Of a DNA stretch of 64,000 nt, positions 38,084 through 45,678 are shown in pieces; within the stretch, counting starts at the first letter, position 1, and every line of letters starts with the position of its first letter. The position numbers were made by a program, and so were the translations under genes. The notes under the pieces are model-generated. The model ran no database searches and had not been told where the DNA came from. It was given only the letters and a program-made list of their open reading frames with translations. The DNA lies in assembly GCF_004345645.1 (NCBI RefSeq), contig NZ_SLWS01000006.1:310001-374000 (forward strand), written 5' to 3'. Source of the DNA: Actinocrispum wychmicini (GTDB taxonomy: Bacteria > Actinomycetota > Actinomycetes > Mycobacteriales > Pseudonocardiaceae).

Positions 38084-38880
38084 TCGATGATGCGCTGTGC
38101 GTGGATCTTCGACGGTTCCACAAAGTCGTCGGCATAGCCGGCCGGGGCCGTCAAGATCTCCGCACAGCGCATCAGTTGGCACAGCAGACCAGAGCGAGAG
38201 TCCAGGTCGGCACCGCGCTCGCGGTAGATGCGATCCGCCAGCGCGGGCACGAGCAGCGAGTTGTGCCACAACGAGGCCGCGTCCCAACCGCGCGGCGCAA
38301 CACCCCAGTCCTCCCAGTCGAGGATGCAGAATTCCGGAGCGGTGAGGTTTTGCCAATAAAAGTCGCCGTGCGCCGTGGCCCACTCATCGACCGTCGTATC
38401 CAGCCCGCGGAACATTGCCGTGATGCCGTCATCGATACGTTGCTGCCGAACCGCCACACGCGTCGTTTCCTGCGTACTCAACGCGTCGAGCGACTCGTCA
38501 AGTCGCTGCCACCATACTGCCGACAGGTCCGGCGCCTCGCGCAGGACGCCCCACGGGATCACACTCTTGGCGGGGATGAACTCGGTCTCGTCGGCACGCC
38601 ACACTCGGTCGTTGGCGCGATCAACCCACGACACAGCCTGATGCCACTCCGGTCTGGCAACACCGCGAAGGATCACGGACCTTTCCACACCATCGTTGCC
38701 GCGTCGCACGAATCGCGACATGGGTTGCTGTTCGACGCGAACCCACGTGTCCCGATGTGTACGGAATCCAACCGACCGGCGCTTACGGACTTCCGTCTGC
38801 CGATCGAAACGCACCTCAAGAGCGCGGCCGACTCGTTCGATCTCCGAGGACGCGTCGTACTTCCTCAAGTCCAAGGACAT
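38062..38880 (-). CDS. APH-like phosphotransferase
   Basis: This 272-residue protein has the aminoglycoside/choline-kinase fold signature: the catalytic loop AHGDFYWQNL (HxDxxxxN) and the metal site CILDWEDWGVAPRGWD. The N-lobe is only weakly recognisable. It would transfer phosphate from ATP to a hydroxyl. Candidates are an antibiotic, a small metabolite or a peptide side chain; the tail-to-tail overlap with the JmjC gene favours a shared role. A resistance function cannot be inferred from sequence alone. Confidence 0.8.
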   Translation of the reverse strand: MSLDLRKYDASSEIERVGRALEVRFDRQTEVRKRRSVGFRTHRDTWVRVEQQPMSRFVRRGNDGVERSVILRGVARPEWHQAVSWVDRANDRVWRADETEFIPAKSVIPWGVLREAPDLSAVWWQRLDESLDALSTQETTRVAVRQQRIDDGITAMFRGLDTTVDEWATAHGDFYWQNLTAPEFCILDWEDWGVAPRGWDAASLWHNSLLVPALADRIYRERGADLDSRSGLLCQLMRCAEILTAPAGYADDFVEPSKIHAQRIIDQLTSPS

Positions 38881-38913
38881 ACGAAAAGGCTACATGCTGA
38901 GGGCCACAACAAA

Positions 38914-38948
38914 AAGGCCCCCGCAGCTCACTGAGCTGCGAGGGCCTT
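38914..38948 (-). terminator. Rho-independent terminator of the leftward early operon
   Basis: On the minus strand AAGGCCCTCGCAGC pairs with GCTGCGGGGGCCTT (one mismatch) around a seven-base loop and runs into TTTTTGTT. It follows the last gene of the leftward operon (stop at 38981) by 33 bases and lies just upstream of the APH-like gene, insulating the accessory zone from early transcription. Confidence 0.88.
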
Positions 38949-38980
38949 GTTACTCTGGATTCTGTCAGGCTGGCTAACGA

Positions 38981-39157
38981 TCAGTCTTTGAATGAGCCAT
39001 CAGTGCGGTATCGGTGCTTGCCGAGCACATGCTTGCACTGTGGGCAGGTACGCCTGACGAACTTGAACATCCATAGCCACCAGGTGACCAATAACCCTCG
39101 GCCGAGCCTGACCATCAGTGATCTGGTGCAGGCCACGCAATCGCGGCACCCCGCCAC
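38981..39157 (-). CDS. small zinc-ribbon/membrane-helix protein
   Basis: This 58-residue protein has an N-terminal GCRDCVACTRS Cys cluster, a Trp-rich hydrophobic segment (LLVTWWLWMFKFV), then RTCPQCKHVLGKHRYRTDGS with a second CxxC pair. The four paired Cys suggest a zinc ribbon split by a membrane-associating helix. The start is GTG at 39157, preceded by GGAGGGGG. It is the last gene of the early operon, directly before the terminator. The function is unknown. Confidence 0.75.
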   Translation of the reverse strand: MAGCRDCVACTRSLMVRLGRGLLVTWWLWMFKFVRRTCPQCKHVLGKHRYRTDGSFKD

Positions 39158-39248
39158 ACCTACCCCCTCCAGACATGAGCAATGTTCACAATGTGGATCT
39201 TTGTCACCGTACCGGACGTTCGTTGACGTGCCTGTCCCACTTCATTGC

Positions 39249-41057
39249 CTAGAACTCCGCACCATAGAGCGATCCCCAACTACGAAGGCCGACCTCGTGG
39301 TCGGTGTCGATGTGCACGGGTCCTATGTGTTCGGCCATGAGCCGGGCGATCTCGCCAGCTCCCCACTCCGCCCGCGCCGCCGGGAGCGACGCGATCACTT
39401 CGTCGTGGATGGGCAGCCGGAGGTAGGGCGTGTAGCCGGCCTTGTGCAGCCGGAGCAGTCCACGGCAGGTGACGTCCCGGCTGGTGGACTGGATCTCGTA
39501 GTTAAGCGCGGAGTACGCGCGGGCCGGGTCGACTGGCAGCCGCCTGCCGGCCGGCGTGGTGATGTACCCCCGCCTGGCGGCAGAGTGCTGAAGCTTGCGC
39601 GACCGGGCCGCCACGCCCGGGTAGCGCTTGTCGAACGCCTCCACCACTGCCTTGGCGATAGCTAAGGGAATCCCGGCTTGTTCGCTGACCGTCTTCGCGC
39701 CGCCGCCGAACACGCGGGCGAAGTTGGTCATCTTGCCCGCCTTGTACTCCTTGGTGTCCTTAAGCACCTCGGGGCCGAACGCGGCCCTGGCGGTCATCAG
39801 GTGCAGGTTGGCGTCTTCGGCGAACGCCTTGATCATCGTCCGGTCCCCGGACAACGCCGCTAAGACCCTGAGCTCCTGGCCTTTGTAGTCCACCGAGGCG
39901 ACGCGGTGGCCGTGCTCGGCCAGGAAGCACCTGCGGATCAGGTAGTCCCCGGCGGGCAGGGTCTGTGCGGGGATGCCGGTGATGCTCATCCGCGCGGTGC
40001 GGGCACGCAACGAGTTGATGGAGGCGTGGCACCGCCCAGCCGGGTCCATGCCGGCGAGGAACCCGTCCACCCATGTGGTGCGCCATTTGCGGGCCTTCTT
40101 GGCGTCCTGGACCGCGAGGGCGAACTCGTCGCCCTGAGCGGCCAGGGTGGCGAGCAACCTCTTGTCCACCTGCCGCCGCCCGGTCGGGGTCCGGCCGGTG
40201 ATCTCGACTCCCCGGTGCTCCAGGACATCAGCGACCTGTTCGGTGGAGTTGACGTTGTCGCACCCCAGCCGTTTCGCGATCTCGACCGCGGCCATCTCCT
40301 CGCCGGCCAGCCGGGCGGACAGATCGAGGGTGTAGTCGACGTCCAGGAGGAACCCGGTGCGTTCCATGTAGGAGCAGACTTCGGCGATCTGGTGCTCGAA
40401 GGCGATGAGCGGCCGGGCCGAGTGCGGCACGAGCGAGGTAAGGATCTGAGTTAGGCGGGCGGTGAGGATGGTGTCCATCCCCGCGTACAGGGTGTACTCG
40501 GGATCGGCGATGTCCACCGCGGACCAGATCTTCGCCTTGGTGGTCTTGTACTTCTTGGCCAGCCGGCTCATCAGGCCCTTGACCTCGTCGGCCACCACAG
40601 GGTCGACGTGGTGGCGGGTCAGGGCCTCCAGACCGTGGCCGATGCCCCCTTCGTCTTGGCCCCTCGGGTCGACCAGGTGGGCCAGGATCTTCGTGTCCCG
40701 GACCTTGGGCCACAGCTCTTCCATGCGGATGCCAAGGTGCCGTTGGGCGACTTGTAGGTCGTACGGGGCGTTGTGGATGACGAGCTGCCCGAGGCCGCGC
40801 AGGGCGCGGCGCGTGTCTTCCTGGATCTGCCCGCCGTGTTCGACGGGCAGCACCCACGCTTCGCGGGTCGTGCCGAACTGGATGAGCCTGAGCTTGTGAG
40901 TGGCGCTGTAGATGTCTAAGCCGGTGGTTTCGGTGTCGACCGCGAGTGCCCTGAGGTGCTGGCGGACGAAGTCCCGGAACCCGGTGAGGTCTGCGTCACT
41001 CTGGACGACGTTGATCGTGACCTGGTTTCCGGCCACGGTGTGGTGGTGTTGCTGCAT
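39249..41057 (-). CDS. phage DNA polymerase I (family A) with 3'-5' exonuclease
   Basis: This 602-residue replicative polymerase has a proofreading exonuclease domain at 35-200 (ALAVDTETTGLDIY, LVIHNAPYDLQVA, YAGMDTILTARL). The polymerase domain carries motif A ASVDYKGQELRVLAALSGD, motif B KMTNFARVFGGGAKTV and motif C LPIHDEVIASL. The 5' nuclease domain of bacterial PolI is absent, as in actinophage polymerases. Motif A reads DYKGQE where cellular enzymes have DYSQIE. GAGAGAGGTGG precedes the ATG. Confidence 0.95.
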   Translation of the reverse strand: MQQHHHTVAGNQVTINVVQSDADLTGFRDFVRQHLRALAVDTETTGLDIYSATHKLRLIQFGTTREAWVLPVEHGGQIQEDTRRALRGLGQLVIHNAPYDLQVAQRHLGIRMEELWPKVRDTKILAHLVDPRGQDEGGIGHGLEALTRHHVDPVVADEVKGLMSRLAKKYKTTKAKIWSAVDIADPEYTLYAGMDTILTARLTQILTSLVPHSARPLIAFEHQIAEVCSYMERTGFLLDVDYTLDLSARLAGEEMAAVEIAKRLGCDNVNSTEQVADVLEHRGVEITGRTPTGRRQVDKRLLATLAAQGDEFALAVQDAKKARKWRTTWVDGFLAGMDPAGRCHASINSLRARTARMSITGIPAQTLPAGDYLIRRCFLAEHGHRVASVDYKGQELRVLAALSGDRTMIKAFAEDANLHLMTARAAFGPEVLKDTKEYKAGKMTNFARVFGGGAKTVSEQAGIPLAIAKAVVEAFDKRYPGVAARSRKLQHSAARRGYITTPAGRRLPVDPARAYSALNYEIQSTSRDVTCRGLLRLHKAGYTPYLRLPIHDEVIASLPAARAEWGAGEIARLMAEHIGPVHIDTDHEVGLRSWGSLYGAEF

Positions 41058-41099
41058 CCACCTCTCTCCCTGCCTTGTCGGCAGCGGCCGGCGAGTCGG

Positions 41100-41363
41100 T
41101 TAGGGGTGGTAGATGTGCCGGACGATCCGGGATACCGTCGCGGCGTTGATGCCGAACTCGGCGCCGATGTCGGCCTGGGTCTCGCCGCGCTCGGCCAGGT
41201 CCCGGATCTCGGCCACCTGCTCTGGGGTGAGTTTCCGGCCGTTGCTCCCAGCCTGGGTCGACTGGTGAGCCCGTACGGCCGCGTACTTGGCGCGTAGGTC
41301 TTCGAGTTGGCGGCGCAGGTCGGCGATGATCTCGCTGGGGTGGGATTCCGCGACCAGGGCCAT
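41100..41363 (-). CDS. small helix-turn-helix protein
   Basis: This 87-residue protein has an N-terminal coiled segment (EIIADLRRQLEDLRAKYAAV) and a C-terminal resolvase-like HTH (KLTPEQVAEIRDLAERGETQ, then ADIGAEFGINAATVSRIVRH). It is probably a DNA-binding regulator or replication accessory. The ATG is at 41363; a longer frame overlaps the next small gene and was not used. Confidence 0.8.
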   Translation of the reverse strand: MALVAESHPSEIIADLRRQLEDLRAKYAAVRAHQSTQAGSNGRKLTPEQVAEIRDLAERGETQADIGAEFGINAATVSRIVRHIYHP

Positions 41364-41365
41364 GG

Positions 41366-41530
41366 TTACTGAACCTCCGTGGTCACGTAGTAGGAAATCG
41401 AGGTCAGCGGGATCACGACCCGGGTAGCCGTGTCGGGCCGGATGACGACAACATCCGCGAACTCGTCGACCTGAGCGTTGATGTGGTGCATCTTCTCGCC
41501 ACGGTGAAAGATGACTTCGACTTCGTACAT
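41366..41530 (-). CDS. small phage protein of unknown function
   Basis: This 54-residue protein (MYEVEVIFHRGEKMHHINAQ to SISYYVTTEVQ) is predicted mainly beta-stranded. It is packed between two early genes with three bases before the next start. No family is recognised; the reading is supported by operon spacing and codon bias. Confidence 0.6.
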   Translation of the reverse strand: MYEVEVIFHRGEKMHHINAQVDEFADVVVIRPDTATRVVIPLTSISYYVTTEVQ

Positions 41531-41599
41531 AGGTCTGTTGGTCCCCCTTGGTGGGGCGGGGGCTACCCGCCCCGAAGCGTCTGATCTGGACATTCGTGT

Positions 41600-42103
41600 C
41601 TACTTCCGGTTGTTGGCCCACTCGCGGTCGCAGACCTTCTCGGGGCAGTCGAACGCGCCCCAGTTCTTGCCGGTCTTCTCGGAGAATCCGGACTTGTAGA
41701 GCCGTTGGCCGTGTTCGCAGTACCGCTTTTCCCCGTTCGGGGCCTCGTTAGCCCCGGCAGGCTTACCGGCCTGTCGCTGGCCGGAACCGGAGCTGGAACC
41801 GGCCGAGCTGCGCTGTTGGGCCGGGCCGTAGCTGCGGTGTAAGAACTTCGCGGCGCTGACGGTCAGCTCGACGAGCTGCTTCACGCCGTCGGTATCGCCG
41901 AGCTGGTCGGCGGCGTCGTGTACGTCGGTGCCGTCGATGGTGATCCACGGTGCGTCGTAGCCGGCCCCGGCCTTGAGCGTGACCCGGACCTTGTGCTCGC
42001 CGGCCGCCGTGACCGCCGTCGTGGTGACCGTGGTGGTGTCGTCCTGTGGGCGGTCGTGGGGTTGGTCGGGTGCGTCGTGTTCGGCGAATGGATCAAAGGT
42101 CAT
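41600..42103 (-). CDS. early phage protein with C-terminal zinc-finger-like motif
   Basis: This 167-residue protein has an acidic N-terminus, a beta-rich middle (HKVRVTLKAGAGYDAPWITI), a Ser/Gly linker and a C-terminal KRYCEHGQRLYKSGFSEKTG, then KNWGAFDCPEKVC, with Cys/His spaced like a zinc finger. The linker plus finger suggests a nucleic-acid or single-strand-binding accessory of the adjacent polymerase; this is inference. GGAG lies eight bases before the ATG. Confidence 0.7.
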   Translation of the reverse strand: MTFDPFAEHDAPDQPHDRPQDDTTTVTTTAVTAAGEHKVRVTLKAGAGYDAPWITIDGTDVHDAADQLGDTDGVKQLVELTVSAAKFLHRSYGPAQQRSSAGSSSGSGQRQAGKPAGANEAPNGEKRYCEHGQRLYKSGFSEKTGKNWGAFDCPEKVCDREWANNRK

Positions 42104-42116
42104 TCAGGGATCTCCT

Positions 42117-42737
42117 TCACAGGACGTCGATGGACGGAAGGGCGCGCGGACGGTGGTGTGCGCCACGGTGGGTGACCCGTGCGGCACGGCTGTTGGACAT
42201 CGCCTGCCGGGCGCCAGGCCCGTCATGGCCGCGTGCGGCGTGGGAACGCACGTTGCGGTTCATCAACTCGGTGAGGGTGTCGATGGCGCGGGTGATTCGC
42301 ATCCGTTCGGCGCTGTCGCCGGGGTCCTGGCCGTTGAGGAACCGGGCGGTGAGCGCGGCCTGGTAGCGGTTGTTGAGTGCGGGCCACGCGGAGCGGAGGT
42401 CGGCCGTGCCCGCGTCGAAGCTGTCCTGGTCGTCGTGTAGCGCCCCGTGATGCAGCAGGCCGCGGACCTCACCGGGGCCGTAGCGGTAGTTGCCGCTGTG
42501 AACCTCATACTCGGTGCGGTAGCGGGTGGCGATGTGCTGGCCGATCTTGCGGAGCACCGTGTGCCGGGCGGCCGGGTCCATCGCGATGACGTTCTCGACG
42601 TAGTTGTCAGCCAGCAGAGCCAGGCTGATTTCCTGGATGGCGTCGTCGATGTCGATGGTTCCTTGCCAGCCGGACGCGGTGATGCGTGCGGCTTTCTCGA
42701 TGTCTGGATAGATGGTGGTCAGGTCAGGCTGCGTCAC
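42117..42737 (-). CDS. sigma-factor-like phage protein
   Basis: This 206-residue protein has YPDIEKAARITASGW, IDIDDAIQEISLALLADNYV (resembling sigma-70 region 2) and a distal NNRYQAALTARFLNGQDPGD followed by SAERMRITRAIDTLTELMN (resembling region 4). It may direct host RNA polymerase to phage promoters or be a diverged regulator. The start is GTG at 42737, overlapping the next gene by 14 bases. Confidence 0.6.
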   Translation of the reverse strand: MTQPDLTTIYPDIEKAARITASGWQGTIDIDDAIQEISLALLADNYVENVIAMDPAARHTVLRKIGQHIATRYRTEYEVHSGNYRYGPGEVRGLLHHGALHDDQDSFDAGTADLRSAWPALNNRYQAALTARFLNGQDPGDSAERMRITRAIDTLTELMNRNVRSHAARGHDGPGARQAMSNSRAARVTHRGAHHRPRALPSIDVL

Positions 42738-43551
42738 GTCTGTGTGTTCCCCCTGGTTTGGTCCGAAGTGGATAGATCTGACCGTCCACGGCAAACCGGT
42801 TGCTGATCGCGATGGCGTCGACTTGGACGTGGTTGCTGGTGGCGTGCACGATGCCGAAACCCATCTGCCAGTTGGCGGTGGCGCCGTTGAGGTATCCGGC
42901 TTTCCGGGTGTCCATCAGGTGCCCGACCTCGAACCCGGTCAGGGTCCGGCTGACCTTGCCGTCGTAGCCGGTGGTGTGGTGCCCGATTCCTAGCCGGTGG
43001 GTGTGGCCCATGATCACGCTGCGCCCGAACTTCTTCGCCGCCCCCAGGGCGGTGTTGCCGGCGACTTGGCTTAACGCGATCTTGCCGAGGTGGCCGTGGG
43101 TCATCACCCATCCCGAGGCCACGTCGTAGAAGTCCGGCAACAGCCGGATGCCGAACCCGTCGAAGTCCAACAGCGACGGCAGGGTGAACGCCCCAGACTC
43201 GGCTAAGGCGGGCGCGTATTTGGCCAGGTAGGTCCTCGGCCTGAGGTCGTGGTTGCCCTCGATCACCCCGACCGAGCCGCTGTAGGCGTCCCTCAGCGGT
43301 TGTAAGAAGTTCTTCTTGGCGTAGTCAGAGTCCGCGAAGACCGAGCCTTCGTATTCGGCCGCGGAGCCTTTGGACCAGCGTGAGGGTTGTGGGTAGTCCA
43401 TGAGATCGCCGATGTGCACGACCTCGTCAGGTTGGTAGTCCCCAATAAACCGGATCAATGCGGTAACCGCTGGCCGGTGTTCGTAGGGGATCTGGGTATC
43501 GGAGATGACCACGATGCGCCTGGTCTGGGCGGGTAAGTCCCCCGGTGTCAC
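42724..43551 (-). CDS. calcineurin-like metallophosphoesterase
   Basis: This 275-residue enzyme has the di-metal motif set VISDTQIPYEHRP (D-x-Q variant of D-x-H), VVHIGDLMDYP, VIEGNHDLR, VMTHGHLGK and IMGHTHRLG. Such enzymes hydrolyse phosphodiesters or phosphomonoesters; phage members are linked to DNA processing. The start is GTG at 43551, overlapping the primase stop by four bases. Confidence 0.9.
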   Translation of the reverse strand: MTPGDLPAQTRRIVVISDTQIPYEHRPAVTALIRFIGDYQPDEVVHIGDLMDYPQPSRWSKGSAAEYEGSVFADSDYAKKNFLQPLRDAYSGSVGVIEGNHDLRPRTYLAKYAPALAESGAFTLPSLLDFDGFGIRLLPDFYDVASGWVMTHGHLGKIALSQVAGNTALGAAKKFGRSVIMGHTHRLGIGHHTTGYDGKVSRTLTGFEVGHLMDTRKAGYLNGATANWQMGFGIVHATSNHVQVDAIAISNRFAVDGQIYPLRTKPGGTHRRDAA

Positions 43552-44210
43552 GTCATCCTTTCTCGTAAAGCTGCCCGCCCGTGGCTGACCACGAGCGAGT
43601 TCACGTCCTGTCCATCGGGCATGCCGACGCCTACGGCGTTGGGCAGCTCGGCCAGGAGCTTGTGGGCGAACATCCGCCCGGCCTTGTCCCCGTCGTGCAT
43701 GACCCACACTCGGGCGTAGCCCAACAGCGGTTCCCGGAAATGCCTGCGCCAGGCGTCCGCTCCGGGGACCCCGACGGTGGGGATGCCGCATAGGGTGGCG
43801 GTGATGGCGTCGATCTCGCCTTCGGCGATGCCGATCTCGTCGTCGTTTCCGACGAGGGCGAGCGTGTTGAACAGCCTTGGTGGGTCGCCGGGCAAGCTCA
43901 TGTACTTGCCGTGATCGGTGTGCTCGCATCCCTCGCGCAGGCACCGGAACCGCATGGTGGCTACCGACCACTGTCCATCTAGTGTGGACCTGAGGTACGG
44001 GATGGCGAGCATCCCTCGGTAGGGCTCATGCCCGGGTAGTGGGTCAGCGACGTAGCCAAGGCGGAACTTCGCGGTCTCGTCCTTGACGCTCGGCCCGAGG
44101 AGTCCTCGGTTCGCCAAATGCTCGTCTGCCGGGCTTCCGGCTAGTGCCGCGTGGTACCGGCTGGTAGCTTCGGCCAAGGATTTCCTTCGCGCGGGCGACA
44201 GCCGCGCCAT
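43548..44210 (-). CDS. TOPRIM-domain primase subunit
   Basis: This 220-residue protein has a primase N-terminal region (LAEATSRYHAALAGSPADEH, LANRGL), a core with MLAIPYL and FRCLREGCEHTDHGKY, and a TOPRIM fold with EIGIAEGEIDAI (catalytic Glu) and VWVMHDGDKAGRMF (D-x-D). It supplies the catalytic half of a DnaG-like primase; the zinc-binding half is encoded separately just upstream. The two genes overlap by 167 bases in different frames. Confidence 0.85.
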   Translation of the reverse strand: MARLSPARRKSLAEATSRYHAALAGSPADEHLANRGLLGPSVKDETAKFRLGYVADPLPGHEPYRGMLAIPYLRSTLDGQWSVATMRFRCLREGCEHTDHGKYMSLPGDPPRLFNTLALVGNDDEIGIAEGEIDAITATLCGIPTVGVPGADAWRRHFREPLLGYARVWVMHDGDKAGRMFAHKLLAELPNAVGVGMPDGQDVNSLVVSHGRAALRERMT

Positions 44211-44451
44211 AAGCTAACCTCTCCTCTGTCCTGATAAGACTGATCACGTCCCCTTTCCGTCCGCAGCCGTGACAGGCGATGGCGCCCTTGGTGTAGCTGA
44301 CCGACGCCGACGGCCTGCTCTCCGCGTGGAACGGGCACAGGCACTTGATCCACGCCTGCCCTCGGTCTTCAGGCGGTTCCCAGTCGGGGTAGTAGTGCCG
44401 CACCACGCGCACGATCGGCGCGGCCAAGGACGATGGTTCAGTCATGACCAT
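44044..44451 (-). CDS. CHC2 zinc-binding primase subunit
   Basis: This 135-residue protein has the DnaG zinc-binding domain: IKCLCPFHAESRPSASVSY and AIACHGCGRKGDVISL (C-x2-H type ligands with C-x2-C). The C-terminal 45 residues are basic and unstructured and overlap the TOPRIM gene. The start is ATG at 44451 or 44445. Its beginning overlaps the end of the endonuclease VII gene. Confidence 0.88.
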   Translation of the reverse strand: MVMTEPSSLAAPIVRVVRHYYPDWEPPEDRGQAWIKCLCPFHAESRPSASVSYTKGAIACHGCGRKGDVISLIRTEERLAYGAAVARAKEILGRSYQPVPRGTSRKPGRRAFGEPRTPRAERQGRDREVPPWLRR

Positions 44452-44845
44452 CGCTTCCGTTCAGCATCCGCAGGGCTGGCGGATCGGTCAGATACGCGAT
44501 GGCCCGCTCGAACGCGCTGACGTCGTCGCGCAAGTGCCCGAGGACGTCACGGTTACACGGCTTGCACAGCAGGCCACGGACTTCCCCGGTAGCATGGTTG
44601 TGGTCCACGGCCAGGCGTTTGCCTCGGCCGGTCGCTCGCCGGCAGATGGCACACCTACCGCCTTGCAGGGTGTACAGGGCCGCGTACTGCTCGGCGGTGA
44701 TGCCATAGGTGGCCTGGATGTGCCGTCCGTGCGCGGCCTGTCGGCGGGCCGCCAGGATCTGGCGGTGGTGTGTGGCGCACCGCGGCCCCGGGTGCGGTGC
44801 CGGACGGCGAGAACCCCCAGGGCAGTCCTTACATCGTCGTCTTAT
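44438..44845 (-). CDS. recombination endonuclease VII, probable ATA start
   Basis: This 135-residue protein matches phage endonuclease VII: N-terminal RRRCKDCPGGSRRPAPHPG and RCATHHRQILAARRQAAHGR, then YGITAEQYAALYTLQGGRCA with ICRRATGRGKRLAVDHNHAT and GEVRGLLCKPCNRDVLGHL, the HNH-type core with zinc Cys pairs. It resolves DNA branches before packaging. The frame has no ATG, GTG, TTG or CTG between the upstream stop and the first conserved Cys. An ATA at 44845 lies behind GGGAGGGAAGGG and gives a family-like beginning. Reinitiation after a six-codon ATG ORF with frameshifting is the alternative. Confidence 0.82.
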   Translation of the reverse strand: MRRRCKDCPGGSRRPAPHPGPRCATHHRQILAARRQAAHGRHIQATYGITAEQYAALYTLQGGRCAICRRATGRGKRLAVDHNHATGEVRGLLCKPCNRDVLGHLRDDVSAFERAIAYLTDPPALRMLNGSDGHD

Positions 44846-44861
44846 CCCTTCCCTCCCTTCA

Positions 44862-45668
44862 TCAGGCGGCTCGGTCGCGGATCAGCATCCGATCGGTGTC
44901 GAAGTCAAGTTCCACAAAGGACATGCCGGACGCGTCCATCCGGCCGCCCCGGTTCTTGACGGTGCTCACCGCGAGGGTGTCCGGGCCGTAGTCGTCCGCC
45001 CGGCGATGCATGGTCAACACCAGCTCAGGGACACGTGCGATCTGGCCTTTCACCCCCGACAGCGGGATGGGCTTGTCCGAGTCGTTGTACGGGCCGGTGA
45101 CGTGGTGCAGGCCGATCACACAGGCTTCGGTGTTGCGGGCCATGGTGTGCAGGTAGTCCATCAGGCCCTCCAGGCCGGCGAACGGGTCGCCGTCGTCCTC
45201 GCTCATCCCGGATCGCACGTTGGTGACGTTGTCCACGATGATCAGATCCGGGTAGTCGCCGTAGACCTCTTCATAGGCTTCGATCGAGGTCTCGATCCGA
45301 TCTAGCGTCGGGCTGGCTTCGTAGTTCAGCCGGATCGGCAGGCCGGTCAACGCTGTCGTGACCTCGCTCAACCGGTCGCTCAGCACCAGCTCGGCCGCGC
45401 TCGCCAGCGGCATGCCCGTGAGGATCGACACTGACCGGGTGAGTTGGACGAACGCGTCACTGTCGGCCGAGAAGTACAGGCAGGTCGCCCGCGACCTGAG
45501 CGCCAAGGTCAGCGTGAACGCCGACTTGCCGGTCCCCGGCCCGGCCGCCACAAGCACGAGCTGACCCCGCAGGAACCGGGTCCCCGCGTCGTTCAGAGTC
45601 TGGAACACCACCGGGAGCGGCTCACCGGCCGCGCCCCGCATCCGCCGCGACTGCAACAAACTATGCAC
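44862..45668 (-). CDS. RecA/DnaB-like replicative ATPase (helicase)
   Basis: This 268-residue RecA-fold ATPase has Walker A VAAGPGTGKSAFTLTLALRS, Walker B DLIIVDNVTNVRSG, and later LHHVTGP and QIARVPELVLTM, typical of the AAA_25/DnaB-C group. It lacks a DnaB N-terminal domain. Located with primase and polymerase genes, it is the likely replication fork helicase or a loader. Its stop (TGA) overlaps an ATG (TGATG) that precedes endonuclease VII. Confidence 0.85.
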   Translation of the reverse strand: MHSLLQSRRMRGAAGEPLPVVFQTLNDAGTRFLRGQLVLVAAGPGTGKSAFTLTLALRSRATCLYFSADSDAFVQLTRSVSILTGMPLASAAELVLSDRLSEVTTALTGLPIRLNYEASPTLDRIETSIEAYEEVYGDYPDLIIVDNVTNVRSGMSEDDGDPFAGLEGLMDYLHTMARNTEACVIGLHHVTGPYNDSDKPIPLSGVKGQIARVPELVLTMHRRADDYGPDTLAVSTVKNRGGRMDASGMSFVELDFDTDRMLIRDRAA

Positions 45669-45678
45669 CTAAGCGCCC

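Noticed and set aside
38101..38934. 277-codon plus-strand open frame opposite the APH-like gene
   Set aside because: The minus-strand product has clear kinase motifs; the plus-strand frame is Arg/His-rich shadow sequence.
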